NCBI RefSeq assembly: GCF_028736215.1
Contig: NZ_CP117883.1
Location: 7,068,001-7,132,000, forward strand
DNA: 64,000 nucleotides
Source of the DNA: Mucilaginibacter sp. KACC 22773
Lineage (GTDB): Bacteria; Bacteroidota; Bacteroidia; Sphingobacteriales; Sphingobacteriaceae
Reading direction: 5' to 3'
Made by a program: the position numbers and the translations under genes. The notes under the pieces are model-generated. The model made no database searches and was not told the DNA's origin. It saw nothing but the letters and a program-made list of their open reading frames with translations. Numbering within the stretch: position 1 is the first letter of the stretch; each line of letters begins with the position of its first letter. Below, one piece after another: positions 34,072-43,573 of the stretch.

Positions 34072-37000
34072 ATGAATTACGAAAAACACCTTAAAACACT
34101 TCGGAAAAAGTTATCATCAAACCAGATGTCCTTATTGGTTGGTTCGGGTTTCAGCAAAAATGTCAGCACAAAGTTCCCAACCTGGGATGAACTATTATTT
34201 GACTTGGTAGAGGAATTATATTCCGAAGAGATTTCCAGTGCCTTCCGGGAGCATTTAAGGCATGCCGTTAAACGCACCCGGATGACGAAAACCGCTTTCA
34301 ATAAACAGAAAGTTTCCGAAATACTCCGTGCTAAAGGATATTTAAATATAGTATCTGAATTCATCAAAAAGGTGGGGTATACTGAAGCCATTGCAACATA
34401 TATTGAAGAAAGAACTCCTTTTATTGAGAAGTTGAACGGGAAACAGTACCTCGTTACCAAAAATGAAAGGCAGGAATTACCCTATGAAAAGCTCGCACTT
34501 CACAGAACGGTTATCCAGTTGCCTTGGAATAATATATACACTACCAATTATGATGAACTACTGGATTGTTGCATCGACCCTTCTATCGCGGAAGATCTCC
34601 TTGGCAAAATAAAATTAACTGAAGGAGAAATAACCCAAATCCTGGAGGAAGAGACAGCCTGCAGAAAGGAGATCGACCAATTAGAACGACTGGCTTCACC
34701 GTATGCGGATGCCGATCTTAAACCAACTAGCCATGCAGATATCGACCTTAAACCGGACGAGCAAGCAGAAACTAACCGCAGACAAAGATTGTTTGATTTG
34801 CATAACCGCCTTGGGAGATTACGTGACCACAAGGATGAGAAAGAACAACAGGTGAGGAATCTGGAGACCTCCCTGAATAATAATTATCGGATTATCACCT
34901 ATGCGGCAGGTTTGAAGCTAAGGCGCAACCGCAACATTGTAAAACTGCACGGCTCGCTGCGCTCTATAGAGGAAAAAAGCAGTAACCGCTTTGAGTTTGA
35001 CGGCGATTTTAAAATGCAGTACGTGATATCCGGTGATGATTATGAAAATTATCCTAGTAAACATGAAGCATTCACCCAGCTTATGCGGATATCGCTTTTA
35101 CAGGAATCATTTTGTCTAATTGGGTTTTCCGGCGTGGATCCTAATTTTCTGGCATGGATAAGCTGGGTCCGGGACATCCTTTATAAGCAGGTAGCAAAAA
35201 GCACTGATGAACCGGATTACAAGATCTACCTGATTGATATTGGCACCCATGAAGATGCACCTGACAAACAGCTGTTTTATGAAAACCATAGCATTATCCG
35301 GGTTCCAATCCGAAACCCGGATGTTTTAAAAATAATTTCCGGAAAAAGCGAAGCCGTTGGCATAGGGGAAGCGCTCCGTCTTTTCCTAGAATATCTGGGT
35401 GATGACAACGGTATTACACCACATGTCCCACTTAAAGATCTTTCCAGTGAACAGGACCGGATAACCACATGGAGGGAACTTTATATCCAAACACCAGTGA
35501 AAATAATCCCGCAAACGGAAGTTGAGAACATGCTTGTTAAACTTGATAGGATAAGTACGCATATTTTTCTTCCCGATGTTAATCATGCTTACACCAACAG
35601 CCAGCACAGGCTGATCCAGGCGACCCCTAATCTCCTCAAAAAAACTAAGGAAACAGCACCGGATCATTGCGAATCTATCTGCCTCCTAATACTTTATGCC
35701 GTAAAGGATTATTTTGTTCCGATCGCAAACATCCTTGACGACGAAACCATCAACACTATGCTGAGCTATCCATCCACGGCACAGTTAACCAGAACACTTT
35801 TGGATCGATGGAAGGCACTAAAAAATCCAGGGCTGCCATCAGATGATTTCGCGATATACGATCAAATTTTGCAAAGCGCTTACAACCTTCAGTTTGATCT
35901 TCTCCGGGATCAACTGGAATCCTGGCAGCCTGTTAAAAGAGATGTAATTAAAAAGGCGGGATTTCTTTCTATTTTTGACCCTGGAGCTGCGGGACTGTTG
36001 TTAACTGACTATATTGCGCTTACAGACGATTTTTCCGGCGAGGAAAAAATGTACGCCACTGAATTAATTGCCTACTTTAAACTATCTCTTAGCTGGCAGC
36101 GTGACAAGAAACTGGATAATCTCATCGCACATTACGAAAGTAATGGATTTAGGAACCTGAGTAAAAATTTCAGATACCTGCAGAAGGAACTCGCTTCCAA
36201 GCCTGAAAAGATCCAACCATATGGAAAAGGCCGCTTCTCTACCGGGAACTCCTCACAATGGATAACGTTTACCCAAAAGGAAATGGCCATCCAGTATCTT
36301 GCACTTTTAGCGGAATCAGGCACTCAATTGTCAATTGACAGGATCAATTTCCAATCGCACATTGACTGGTACCCGGTTTTCAAAATAGGATTTGAGCAAT
36401 ATCCCTTTGCGTTCCTATATTATAGTTTGCAATATGGCAGTGATGATTTCCTGAAAAGAGTCGGGCAGGATTATGCATACAGTGATATGTTGAACGGCGA
36501 ATTGCCCTTAATATGCAGCAACCTGTTCCACGCCTTGCGAACAGCGCCTGCTCATATGACCAGTCATGCTTTTTATATCCTGTCTGAATTACTCGTTGCG
36601 GTTGAACCCGATGTTTGGGAAGCCGGCTTTAAGCTGGCATGGAAAAATGCTGTTCGCAACAATCATGCATTTTCAGATCGCCATGACGCAGAAATTCCAT
36701 TTTTCACTAAAGGAATAAAATTTATAAAAAGTAAGGAACTTATCCTTGATGTTGTAAAGGACTGCTTTCAAAGTATCATTAAAGGCAAAGAAACGACGGC
36801 CATTGATTACCTGTATCACCTGAATTTCAACCAGCACTTTAAAGTGATTAGAAGCAGCGAAGCGATAAGCCGTTTTTTTAGGCCTGAAACAGACAGCCTG
36901 ATCAATGGATTACATGGTAATATTGATTCCAACCTCTTCGCTTTGGGCAACACTTATAGCCTGCTCAATGCCCATCAAATAGAAGCTATCAAGGAAAAAT

Positions 37001-37896
37001 TACGGCAGGAGGACTATACTACAGTCAAAAACACCCGCGTATGGCATATTATACTGTTCTTTATTCATCAGGATAGGCAAGTGGTCAATCGAATTAAATC
37101 TGCGATATTAAAACATCACTCACTTTGGTACACTGGCATAGAAAAAAATAAGATATCAGGCGGAATCGAAAGCATCACCATATCCAAAATAACCAGAAAC
37201 TCGGTCAACAAGAAAGGAATACAATGGTCAAGTGAGGAAATTAAAGAATTGTATCGGAAGGCGAAGGATACTTTACTCTTGCTCGAACCTGTTATCAATG
37301 AAGACCGAGTATTCTTCTCTTTTGCAGAGGTATTGGAAGACATCGTAATTTTTTTGATAGCCGAAGCCAATAAATTGCGTTCGGAATCTGATTATAACAT
37401 GCTCCGGGAATTGGCACATAAACTTTTCAATACCCAGCGTGAATATGATTCATTAGCCAAAGGCCTGCTAAGCGATGAACAAAAACCCGTCGTGTGGTCT
37501 TTAAGTGAAGTTAGCAAAGATATAAGCTTTGGAAAAGTGGATCCTGTAATTGTGGGAATCATACTGAACAAAGTACTTTTCCAGCACGAACCCGGTGTGG
37601 AAGCAAGCCTCAGTTACCTATCAAGTTGGATAGCAGATAAGAAAAGAAATGAACGTCTAAGGGTTTTCACACCTTATTTTTTACAGATCCTTGAAAAATA
37701 CAGTACCGTCATGTTAGTTAACGCAGACATCGCTTACATCGAAGAGAAATTGGTAATAATTGCCTTTGTTCTGAAAGAATGGGATGTTAAACACAAAGCG
37801 ATCGACTTCTGGGTTCAGCAAGCCAAGACGACCAGGTATAATAGTACCCAACAGCTAATGATGATTTCAAGATTTAAAAAAATCATCGATGCATAG
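34072..37896 (+). CDS. SIR2-domain protein, probable single-gene anti-phage effector
   Basis: A 1,274-residue protein. Residues ~1-440 form a SIR2-type NAD-binding domain: LLVGSGFSKN (G24-N30), IYTTNYDELLD (T157, N159, D161), VKLHGSL (H293, the expected catalytic His region) and LIGFSGVDPN (349-358). Between TTNYD and KLHG about 130 residues are inserted; they are charged, predicted coiled coil, and carry ADADLKP/ADIDLKP repeats. Residues ~440-1274 look all-helical, with no P-loop or other domain I recognise. The layout, an N-terminal SIR2 plus a long helical sensor in one gene, is that of defence-associated sirtuins (DSR), which deplete NAD on phage infection. Start at ATG 34072; a TTG at 34018 would add 18 residues. 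Solo gene among repeats. Confidence 0.82.
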   Translation: MNYEKHLKTLRKKLSSNQMSLLVGSGFSKNVSTKFPTWDELLFDLVEELYSEEISSAFREHLRHAVKRTRMTKTAFNKQKVSEILRAKGYLNIVSEFIKKVGYTEAIATYIEERTPFIEKLNGKQYLVTKNERQELPYEKLALHRTVIQLPWNNIYTTNYDELLDCCIDPSIAEDLLGKIKLTEGEITQILEEETACRKEIDQLERLASPYADADLKPTSHADIDLKPDEQAETNRRQRLFDLHNRLGRLRDHKDEKEQQVRNLETSLNNNYRIITYAAGLKLRRNRNIVKLHGSLRSIEEKSSNRFEFDGDFKMQYVISGDDYENYPSKHEAFTQLMRISLLQESFCLIGFSGVDPNFLAWISWVRDILYKQVAKSTDEPDYKIYLIDIGTHEDAPDKQLFYENHSIIRVPIRNPDVLKIISGKSEAVGIGEALRLFLEYLGDDNGITPHVPLKDLSSEQDRITTWRELYIQTPVKIIPQTEVENMLVKLDRISTHIFLPDVNHAYTNSQHRLIQATPNLLKKTKETAPDHCESICLLILYAVKDYFVPIANILDDETINTMLSYPSTAQLTRTLLDRWKALKNPGLPSDDFAIYDQILQSAYNLQFDLLRDQLESWQPVKRDVIKKAGFLSIFDPGAAGLLLTDYIALTDDFSGEEKMYATELIAYFKLSLSWQRDKKLDNLIAHYESNGFRNLSKNFRYLQKELASKPEKIQPYGKGRFSTGNSSQWITFTQKEMAIQYLALLAESGTQLSIDRINFQSHIDWYPVFKIGFEQYPFAFLYYSLQYGSDDFLKRVGQDYAYSDMLNGELPLICSNLFHALRTAPAHMTSHAFYILSELLVAVEPDVWEAGFKLAWKNAVRNNHAFSDRHDAEIPFFTKGIKFIKSKELILDVVKDCFQSIIKGKETTAIDYLYHLNFNQHFKVIRSSEAISRFFRPETDSLINGLHGNIDSNLFALGNTYSLLNAHQIEAIKEKLRQEDYTTVKNTRVWHIILFFIHQDRQVVNRIKSAILKHHSLWYTGIEKNKISGGIESITISKITRNSVNKKGIQWSSEEIKELYRKAKDTLLLLEPVINEDRVFFSFAEVLEDIVIFLIAEANKLRSESDYNMLRELAHKLFNTQREYDSLAKGLLSDEQKPVVWSLSEVSKDISFGKVDPVIVGIILNKVLFQHEPGVEASLSYLSSWIADKKRNERLRVFTPYFLQILEKYSTVMLVNADIAYIEEKLVIIAFVLKEWDVKHKAIDFWVQQAKTTRYNSTQQLMMISRFKKIIDA

Positions 37897-38216
37897 GCCT
37901 GTGAATCCTTTTATAGCGATCCCCCGCTGTCCGAACGCCTGGCAGCGGATTTGCTGCTAACCTGTGGTAACAACCAGAACGCTTCGTTTTACTTAAAAAT
38001 ATTAACCACCAGTGGTGTACCACCCCGTACCAGGGTGTACCAGGGCGTTCCACCCCGTACCAGGGTGTGTCAGGGTGTGTCACCTGTACAGTACACTTTG
38101 CTGCTAAAAACCAGCTCCCCATTCTTCCCGTTGTTTGGTTTACCACAGGCTATATGCCTCATACATCCCCGAAAAGTATGCCTTGCGGTAGTGTTGAGTA
38201 TCAACGGTTACAAAAC
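37897..38216. repeat. 30-bp tandem units between the SIR2 and lipoprotein genes
   Basis: CCACCCCGTACCAGGGTGT occurs at 38020-38038 and again at 38050-38068, a 30-bp period, with partial CAGGGTGTGT units after it (to ~38082). The rest of this 320-bp gap has no supported gene. The open frame across it (37951-38220) only translates the repeat. Confidence 0.65.
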
Positions 38217-38915
38217 TTAGTTCACTTTAAACTGGAATAAGCCTGAATCGGAAGTATTACCATTGGCATCTTTGGTTACAATTTTCCAATAATATTGTAG
38301 TCCCGATAGTACACTAACATTATTATAGAAATTATCTATAACGTTGTTTTTTAAAACCGCTGGTGATGTACTTGTACCGAAATATACATCATAGCCGGTA
38401 ATATTACTGCCAACAGAACTGCCTTTCCAGCTCAGGTTAACCGTACCGGTCGGGGCCGCAACATTTTGGCCGATAGCGGGCGCAACAACATCCGCCGGGT
38501 AAGGGGCATACGATACGGTGCCCGCACCGGCATTATAAAATTTCCAGGTATCGCTCTGTACCGTAGTTGCCGATTTGCTTGATTTTGATACGATATACCA
38601 CGAATATGGCGTGTTTCTGAATAGGGTTATTTGCAGTTGTGTAGTGCTTGCAGTTTGCGATGTGGTAAGCCCCGTTAAAAGGTTTTTGAGGTTTAAATCA
38701 TAACTATCGGCATTGTTTGAAGCAGCCCATGTAAACAAAACAGAACTTTGGGTTGCAGAAATAATTGTTCCGCTTGTGCAGGCCTCATTTTGTTTGGGAA
38801 GCGTTAATGTTGCTTTGCCTGGCGTAAAATCCGGGACGGGCGCAGGGGCGCTCTTTTTCCCGCAGCCCGCCGTCGCTATTAAAAACAATACGGTTATTAA
38901 TAATCTACTTTTCAT
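38217..38915 (-). CDS. Lipoprotein with two fibronectin-III-like domains
   Basis: A 232-residue lipoprotein (IATAGC, Cys18). Two beta-sandwich repeats follow: residues ~35-130 (SVLFTWAASNNADSYDLNL, YSWYIVSKSSKSA) and ~140-232 (TVNLSWKGSSVGSNITGYDV, LQYYWKIVTKDANGNTS). This is the pattern of FN3/SusE-like carbohydrate-surface proteins. The start overlaps the end of the large upstream gene by 11 bp, so both are one operon and this protein probably helps the secreted enzyme at the cell surface. Confidence 0.8.
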   Translation of the reverse strand: MKSRLLITVLFLIATAGCGKKSAPAPVPDFTPGKATLTLPKQNEACTSGTIISATQSSVLFTWAASNNADSYDLNLKNLLTGLTTSQTASTTQLQITLFRNTPYSWYIVSKSSKSATTVQSDTWKFYNAGAGTVSYAPYPADVVAPAIGQNVAAPTGTVNLSWKGSSVGSNITGYDVYFGTSTSPAVLKNNVIDNFYNNVSVLSGLQYYWKIVTKDANGNTSDSGLFQFKVN

Positions 38916-41900
38916 TTTTTATTATTTTATATAGCGTTTCGGAATTATCTAATGACAGCTTTAGGATATACACGCCCTTCGCAAGACTGGACAGATCTAA
39001 AGAAATGATGCCCGATTGATTGGAATATTGCTTAGCATAAAGCACCTGCCCGGTTTTTACGCTACAGATTTGCACAGCGGCCTTGTTAACAACATCATTG
39101 CCAATACTGAGGTTTAACGTACTTTCAAAAGGGTTGGGATAAACCAGCGCCTTATTAGCTACGATGATGTCTTTTTGTATAATTCCCTGGCATTCCTTAT
39201 CGGTAGTAACGGTAAGCTTATTCATTCCTTTTGAAAGGGACAGGGTTACCAGGCTTTCTGTTGTGGCGTACAACATACCGTTTAGGTTTATATTGTAGCT
39301 GGCGCCGCCCTGCAAATTTAAACTTACACTATTGGCACTTGTGTTTACGGTTGAATAAACCGACAAATCTTTCGGCTCGGTTACTACTACGTTGTCACAT
39401 TGCAGATTGTCCGTTTTTCCGGCTATTGTTATACAAACAGCATAACTGCCGGCCGCTAAATTTTGCACCTGCAGGGAATCTGTAAACTGATAGGGCGTGC
39501 TTACGCTATTTCCGGTAATAGTGGCGGTATAATTTAAAGATTCGGCCGCTTTGATATTTATCGACCCATTATTTTTCCCTTTACAGGTGGCGCTGGTTAC
39601 CGATATGCTAAAGTTGGTTACCGGCAGCGCTACCGTTAAGGCTTGGTTAACAGGGGTTGCCGCGGTATAAATATTATTGCCCTGCTGCGATGCGGTAATT
39701 ATACTTGTTCCCGGGCCGGCTACATGTATTTTCCCATTAACAATAGTTGCAACGTTGGTATCGCTGCTGGAATAACTTACCGGCAAGCCCGAGCTTGCTG
39801 TCGCGCCGGCATCAAAATCGGCGTCGCCCGCTTTTTTCCGGGGAATGGTGTTAAACGTAATGGTTTGGAGGCCTCCTGTCAGCTGGGTAATTTCGCTTGC
39901 CGATAAAGCGTAGTTGTACACCCTGAAATCGTCGATATTACCGTTAAACAATGGATCGGGGTATTGACTGCGGCCTATGTAGTTCAGTATGGGTTTAAAA
40001 TCCAACGGCCGTATGGTGATAGCAGCAGAGGAAGCCACTTTTTCGCCATTAACATATATGGTTGCACCGGCCGTATCTAAGGTTACAGCCACATGGCTCC
40101 ACTTCCCCGAAGGCAGTGCCGCTGCTTCTAAACCTTGCTCGGCCCCGCCGTTCTTAATGGCAAAACGTAGTCCCGCCCCGCCATTTGGGGTTAAAAACAG
40201 ATATTGATCCTGGTCGTTCCCAAAATCGAAGATGCGTTGCCAGGCAGCCCCTCCGTTCCAATAAACCCACGCGGCAATGGTAATACTTTGCTGATTTGCC
40301 AAAGTTGCCGGCAGTTGTACAAAAGTATTTGTACCGTTGAGCGCAATTGCCTGTTTACCAATCTTACCCGCAACGAATGAAACATCGCCATACGATGCCC
40401 CGTGGTTTAAATTTATTGAGCTATCGCGGGTATTCCCTTCGAATTGGAGTTGAACAACAAGATTTTTAGCTCCCGTTGTAGCAGCCGAAACCTCAGTTGA
40501 ATAAGCCGAAAAATTCAGGGATTTATCTACCGCTTTTATTTTATAAAAGTATGTTCCGTTTATGGTGGTGGTATTATCTACAAAAGAGGTTGAGGTTATG
40601 TTGCGTGCGATGGTAGTATAGGTACCCCCCGTCGTTGCTGAACGATAAATGTTATACCCGGCCACGTCTTTGTCGGGGCTGGCAGTCCAGCTCAACAGTA
40701 CAGATTCGGCATTTGCCTTGGAAACCAGATTGGTGGGTGTAGCCGGCGCAACAAATTCCACCGCTGCACCAACAGGCAGAAGACGCCATTGCTGGTTGGT
40801 TCCCCCATTTTTATCCCATTGGCAGATGTTTGCCCCATCTGCGGTGCTGCCATTAAATACATCAATACATTTTGCACTGTAACGGCTGCGGATATAAAAC
40901 CAGCCATCCTGGGTATATTCCAGGTACCATTGCTGGGCGGCGTTTTTATTATCGTCCCATGCGTCGATGGTAGCACCATTGTCCAGCGAAAAATTAAAGA
41001 GGTCTGCCGCTTTACTGCTGTTTACATTAATAAAGCTAAAGTAGCTAAAGTCGCCCCCTATTCTTGAATCAACCGGGGTTACATCCCATTGCTGATAAGC
41101 GGCCCCGGTATTGGTTCCCTGCACAAGATTTGTACCTGCTGCGGTACCGCCCCCCGCAACCTGCAGTACTTTACCGCTATTGCGGTTCACCAGTACGTAA
41201 CGTCCGCTGATAACGGGCTGAGTATCCTCGCCCCAGGTTACATTTACCACCCTTTCGGCATTGGTTTGTCCATTCTGGTAACTGCCGGCAGCGCCGCCGG
41301 GCATTACCATGGTGTATTCCCGTTGCGGGCCATAACCATTGTAGTACACGTCCCTGTCTTTTGATACAAACCGATAGGTGGTGGTAACGCCCTGCCGTTC
41401 AGACATGCCGGCGAAGGCCTGTACCTTGCCATCGGGGTTCCGGTAAACCGATGCAGCTGTCCAGTTGGGGCGGTGTTCGGCATATCCGAGCCGAACGCCG
41501 TCGCTGGCTTTTACAAACTCGCCGCGGGCCAGCTCGGCTGTGCCCCACCAGATACCGGCCTGCATACCATATTCAGCACCAACCATCGCTTCCATAACAT
41601 TGTGCAACTCATCATTAGTGGCATAATGGGAGTTAGCTCGCACGGTTTGCTGAAAAGAGGCATAGTTATCAAAACTACCGGCAAGCTGGTGCGTATTTCC
41701 TTCATCTAACCTGTCTTTTAAAGGGATGTACCAGGTTAAGGCCTGATCGTCATTCAGCGTGTTGCCCCCGCTGATACGAATGTTGGCAAAACGGGGATTA
41801 GCTTTCAGCAAGCCGGCAATATTAAAAAAATCGGTAACCGAACCTTGTGTGCTCGATGGGTTATCGGGCTCATTAAATGGCGAGACGGTAACTACGGTGT

Positions 41901-42432
41901 GTCCGGCATCCTGGTGCCGACGGGTAGTTACATCTATTAGTTGCGCCCAATTAGTGGCATTGCCAGCAAACGAGGGATCAACCGTGGGGTTGTCGTCATT
42001 TAACACCACTTTGGTATTTGGGCCCAGCCAGGTATTAATTATATTTATTCGTTTATTAAGTGTGGTGAGTTCCGCGGGCGCAAGGTCGCCATTTACCAAT
42101 GCGGAAGTTGGCGTAAAGGAGGACCGCACCAGGCGCACCCTATCCGCACCCATAAAGGCTACTCCCCGCCTCACGTTTTCTTCGCTGAGCCAGGCCAAAT
42201 CTAATCCAAACGTAATGGGTTTAGAAACGCCCGCATCCGCAACTCCAAATATCACCGTCCTATCCGGAACGGGTTGGGCAACAAAGTAGTTACTTGCACT
42301 GGTGGTTTGAGCCGAAACATACGAAGAAGCCATTATGGTCAAAGCAGACAGGCCCAATTTGTACAGTCTATCCAACTTAAAAACAGCGGGTTTAATTTTC
42401 ACGATACTTTTTTTGTATGTATTAGACCGCAT
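38905..42432 (-). CDS. Large secreted glycoside hydrolase-like/lectin protein with T9SS sorting domain
   Basis: A 1,175-residue protein. Signal region ~1-42 (ends SYVSAQ). Residues ~50-395 look like a clan GH-A barrel, with acid/base candidate E188 in VSPFNEPDNP; the nucleophile is not certain (E281 or E287). Residues ~405-555 are a ricin-type beta-trefoil with three QxW/QQW motifs (448, 501, 548). FN3 follows at ~562-652, a LamG/ConA-like domain at ~656-865, and an Ig-like repeat at ~880-960. The last ~75 residues (VYPNPFESTLNLSI, GVYILKLSL) are a type A T9SS sorting domain, so it is exported across the outer membrane. The substrate is unknown. First gene of a two-gene operon. Confidence 0.85.
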   Translation of the reverse strand: MRSNTYKKSIVKIKPAVFKLDRLYKLGLSALTIMASSYVSAQTTSASNYFVAQPVPDRTVIFGVADAGVSKPITFGLDLAWLSEENVRRGVAFMGADRVRLVRSSFTPTSALVNGDLAPAELTTLNKRINIINTWLGPNTKVVLNDDNPTVDPSFAGNATNWAQLIDVTTRRHQDAGHTVVTVSPFNEPDNPSSTQGSVTDFFNIAGLLKANPRFANIRISGGNTLNDDQALTWYIPLKDRLDEGNTHQLAGSFDNYASFQQTVRANSHYATNDELHNVMEAMVGAEYGMQAGIWWGTAELARGEFVKASDGVRLGYAEHRPNWTAASVYRNPDGKVQAFAGMSERQGVTTTYRFVSKDRDVYYNGYGPQREYTMVMPGGAAGSYQNGQTNAERVVNVTWGEDTQPVISGRYVLVNRNSGKVLQVAGGGTAAGTNLVQGTNTGAAYQQWDVTPVDSRIGGDFSYFSFINVNSSKAADLFNFSLDNGATIDAWDDNKNAAQQWYLEYTQDGWFYIRSRYSAKCIDVFNGSTADGANICQWDKNGGTNQQWRLLPVGAAVEFVAPATPTNLVSKANAESVLLSWTASPDKDVAGYNIYRSATTGGTYTTIARNITSTSFVDNTTTINGTYFYKIKAVDKSLNFSAYSTEVSAATTGAKNLVVQLQFEGNTRDSSINLNHGASYGDVSFVAGKIGKQAIALNGTNTFVQLPATLANQQSITIAAWVYWNGGAAWQRIFDFGNDQDQYLFLTPNGGAGLRFAIKNGGAEQGLEAAALPSGKWSHVAVTLDTAGATIYVNGEKVASSAAITIRPLDFKPILNYIGRSQYPDPLFNGNIDDFRVYNYALSASEITQLTGGLQTITFNTIPRKKAGDADFDAGATASSGLPVSYSSSDTNVATIVNGKIHVAGPGTSIITASQQGNNIYTAATPVNQALTVALPVTNFSISVTSATCKGKNNGSINIKAAESLNYTATITGNSVSTPYQFTDSLQVQNLAAGSYAVCITIAGKTDNLQCDNVVVTEPKDLSVYSTVNTSANSVSLNLQGGASYNINLNGMLYATTESLVTLSLSKGMNKLTVTTDKECQGIIQKDIIVANKALVYPNPFESTLNLSIGNDVVNKAAVQICSVKTGQVLYAKQYSNQSGIISLDLSSLAKGVYILKLSLDNSETLYKIIKNEK

Positions 42433-42993
42433 TACGAATAAAAGGGTGAACTACCTTGTAGTTTTAAGTTGCTAAATCGATCACCGGGAAACCAGGAGAT
42501 TAAGCGCATAGCAATTGGATGAGGGACAGAAGAAGACTACCAAACTATTTAGGCGACACAATAATTATGGCGTAACCCTCCTTTGGTCGGGTCGGGCTAC
42601 AATTGTTAAGAAAGGCAGCTATGAAAAACAATATCGAACACTGAATTTCGAATATCCAACACCGAAAATTTTCCTTTGATTCGAAATTGTTTATCCGGTG
42701 GTCGACATTAAATCGACCTCTATTCTTTATTGACATTGGGCACAATGCGCGGGGCCGGTATTCGTTGCTATTCCTTACAGCGGATGAGAGGGGGTATATG
42801 CTGCCGCTTTAAAACAACCCTCGGGGGCAGGATATTTCACTCTTTCAGGACTCCGAGTCTAATATCCCCAACTATCCAAACCTGTCGCAAAATCACTCAG
42901 GCCTAATACAAGATCCGCGCTTAAAACCGTGTGATTATTTTGTACCTTTTCCTCCAATTATCTGTATAATTTAAATTTACAACTCAATTGTTT
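42433..42993. other. Intergenic region holding repeat copy B
   Basis: A 561-bp gap. Apart from the repeat at 42563-42784 it contains GGTCGACATTAAATCGACC near 42700, and TACCTTTT (42942-42949), a 7/8 -7 match upstream of the next gene. No gene is supported. Confidence 0.5.
42563..42784. repeat. Intergenic repeat, copy B (interrupted)
   Basis: Its two blocks (42563-42599 and 42747-42784) match copy A at 33315-33413 with one or two changes each. The spacer is 147 bp instead of 26 bp and contains the words CGAACACTGAATTTCGAATA and GATTCGAAATTG, which look like a second repeat inserted into the first. Confidence 0.85.
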
Positions 42994-43431
42994 ATGATGG
43001 CACACCGGTTATTTTTTATCCTGAGTTTTTTCGCAATTGTATTGGTGTCCGGCATTCTTTATTTCTTTTTTATACTTTTTAAAAGTCACAGGAAATGGAA
43101 GGTGAAAATCAAAAGTAATCCAAAAGACAGAATGGCTAAAAGCCAGCAGGATTTTATTGACTTTTACCTGAACTTAGGTTATGAAGAAAAAAGTATTGTC
43201 TTTGTTTATAGTCATGCACAGAAGTTTTTAAGGGCACATGATTTAGTCCTGCTACATACCGACGATATTGTAAACCTTTACGAGCGCGGGGAAGAAGAGT
43301 GGTTTTATATTCTGAACAGATGGCTTAAACACCGGGGCTTCGTTGAACTTTCTGAATCTGATTTTAAAGACAGAAGTGGTAAGGCTTTGGACTTTGAATT
43401 TTTAATCAGAACAATCCAATTGCGGGGGTGA
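42994..43431 (+). CDS. Membrane-anchored hypothetical protein
   Basis: A 145-residue protein with one strong N-terminal membrane helix (residues ~5-28) and then a basic, soluble domain (KSHRKWKVKIKSNPKDRMAK and a helical, aromatic-rich remainder such as EEEWFYILNRWLKHRGFVEL). I do not recognise the family. The ATG at 42994 (MMAHRLF) is taken as start; the upstream TTG would add two residues only. A mismatched hairpin terminator follows at ~43503-43540. Confidence 0.6.
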   Translation: MMAHRLFFILSFFAIVLVSGILYFFFILFKSHRKWKVKIKSNPKDRMAKSQQDFIDFYLNLGYEEKSIVFVYSHAQKFLRAHDLVLLHTDDIVNLYERGEEEWFYILNRWLKHRGFVELSESDFKDRSGKALDFEFLIRTIQLRG

Positions 43432-43502
43432 TTTGAGCTTGAGCTGTTTTACTCACTCAGGCCATCATTGGGTAGCATTTGATTTTTCATCTTCCCCACA
43501 AA

Positions 43503-43540
43503 AAAGCCCGGACAATCACTTATCCAGGCTTTATATTTTT
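43503..43540. terminator. Hairpin terminator between convergent genes
   Basis: AAAGCCCGGA (43503-43512) and TCCAGGCTTT (43523-43532) form a 10-bp stem with one mismatch, followed by an AT-rich tail with a T-run. Confidence 0.6.
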
Positions 43541-43573
43541 TGTCTTAATTCTTGATTCTAATCTCTTGACTCT

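Noticed and set aside
34072..37896. Avs/STAND NTPase defence protein
   Set aside because: No Walker A/P-loop is visible anywhere in the protein, so a STAND ATPase core is not supported.
38020..38082. CRISPR array
   Set aside because: The units are contiguous 30-bp tandem copies without unique spacers, and no cas gene is near.
37951..38220. Open frame of 89 codons after the SIR2 gene
   Set aside because: It mostly translates the 30-bp tandem repeats and overlaps the end of the lipoprotein gene.
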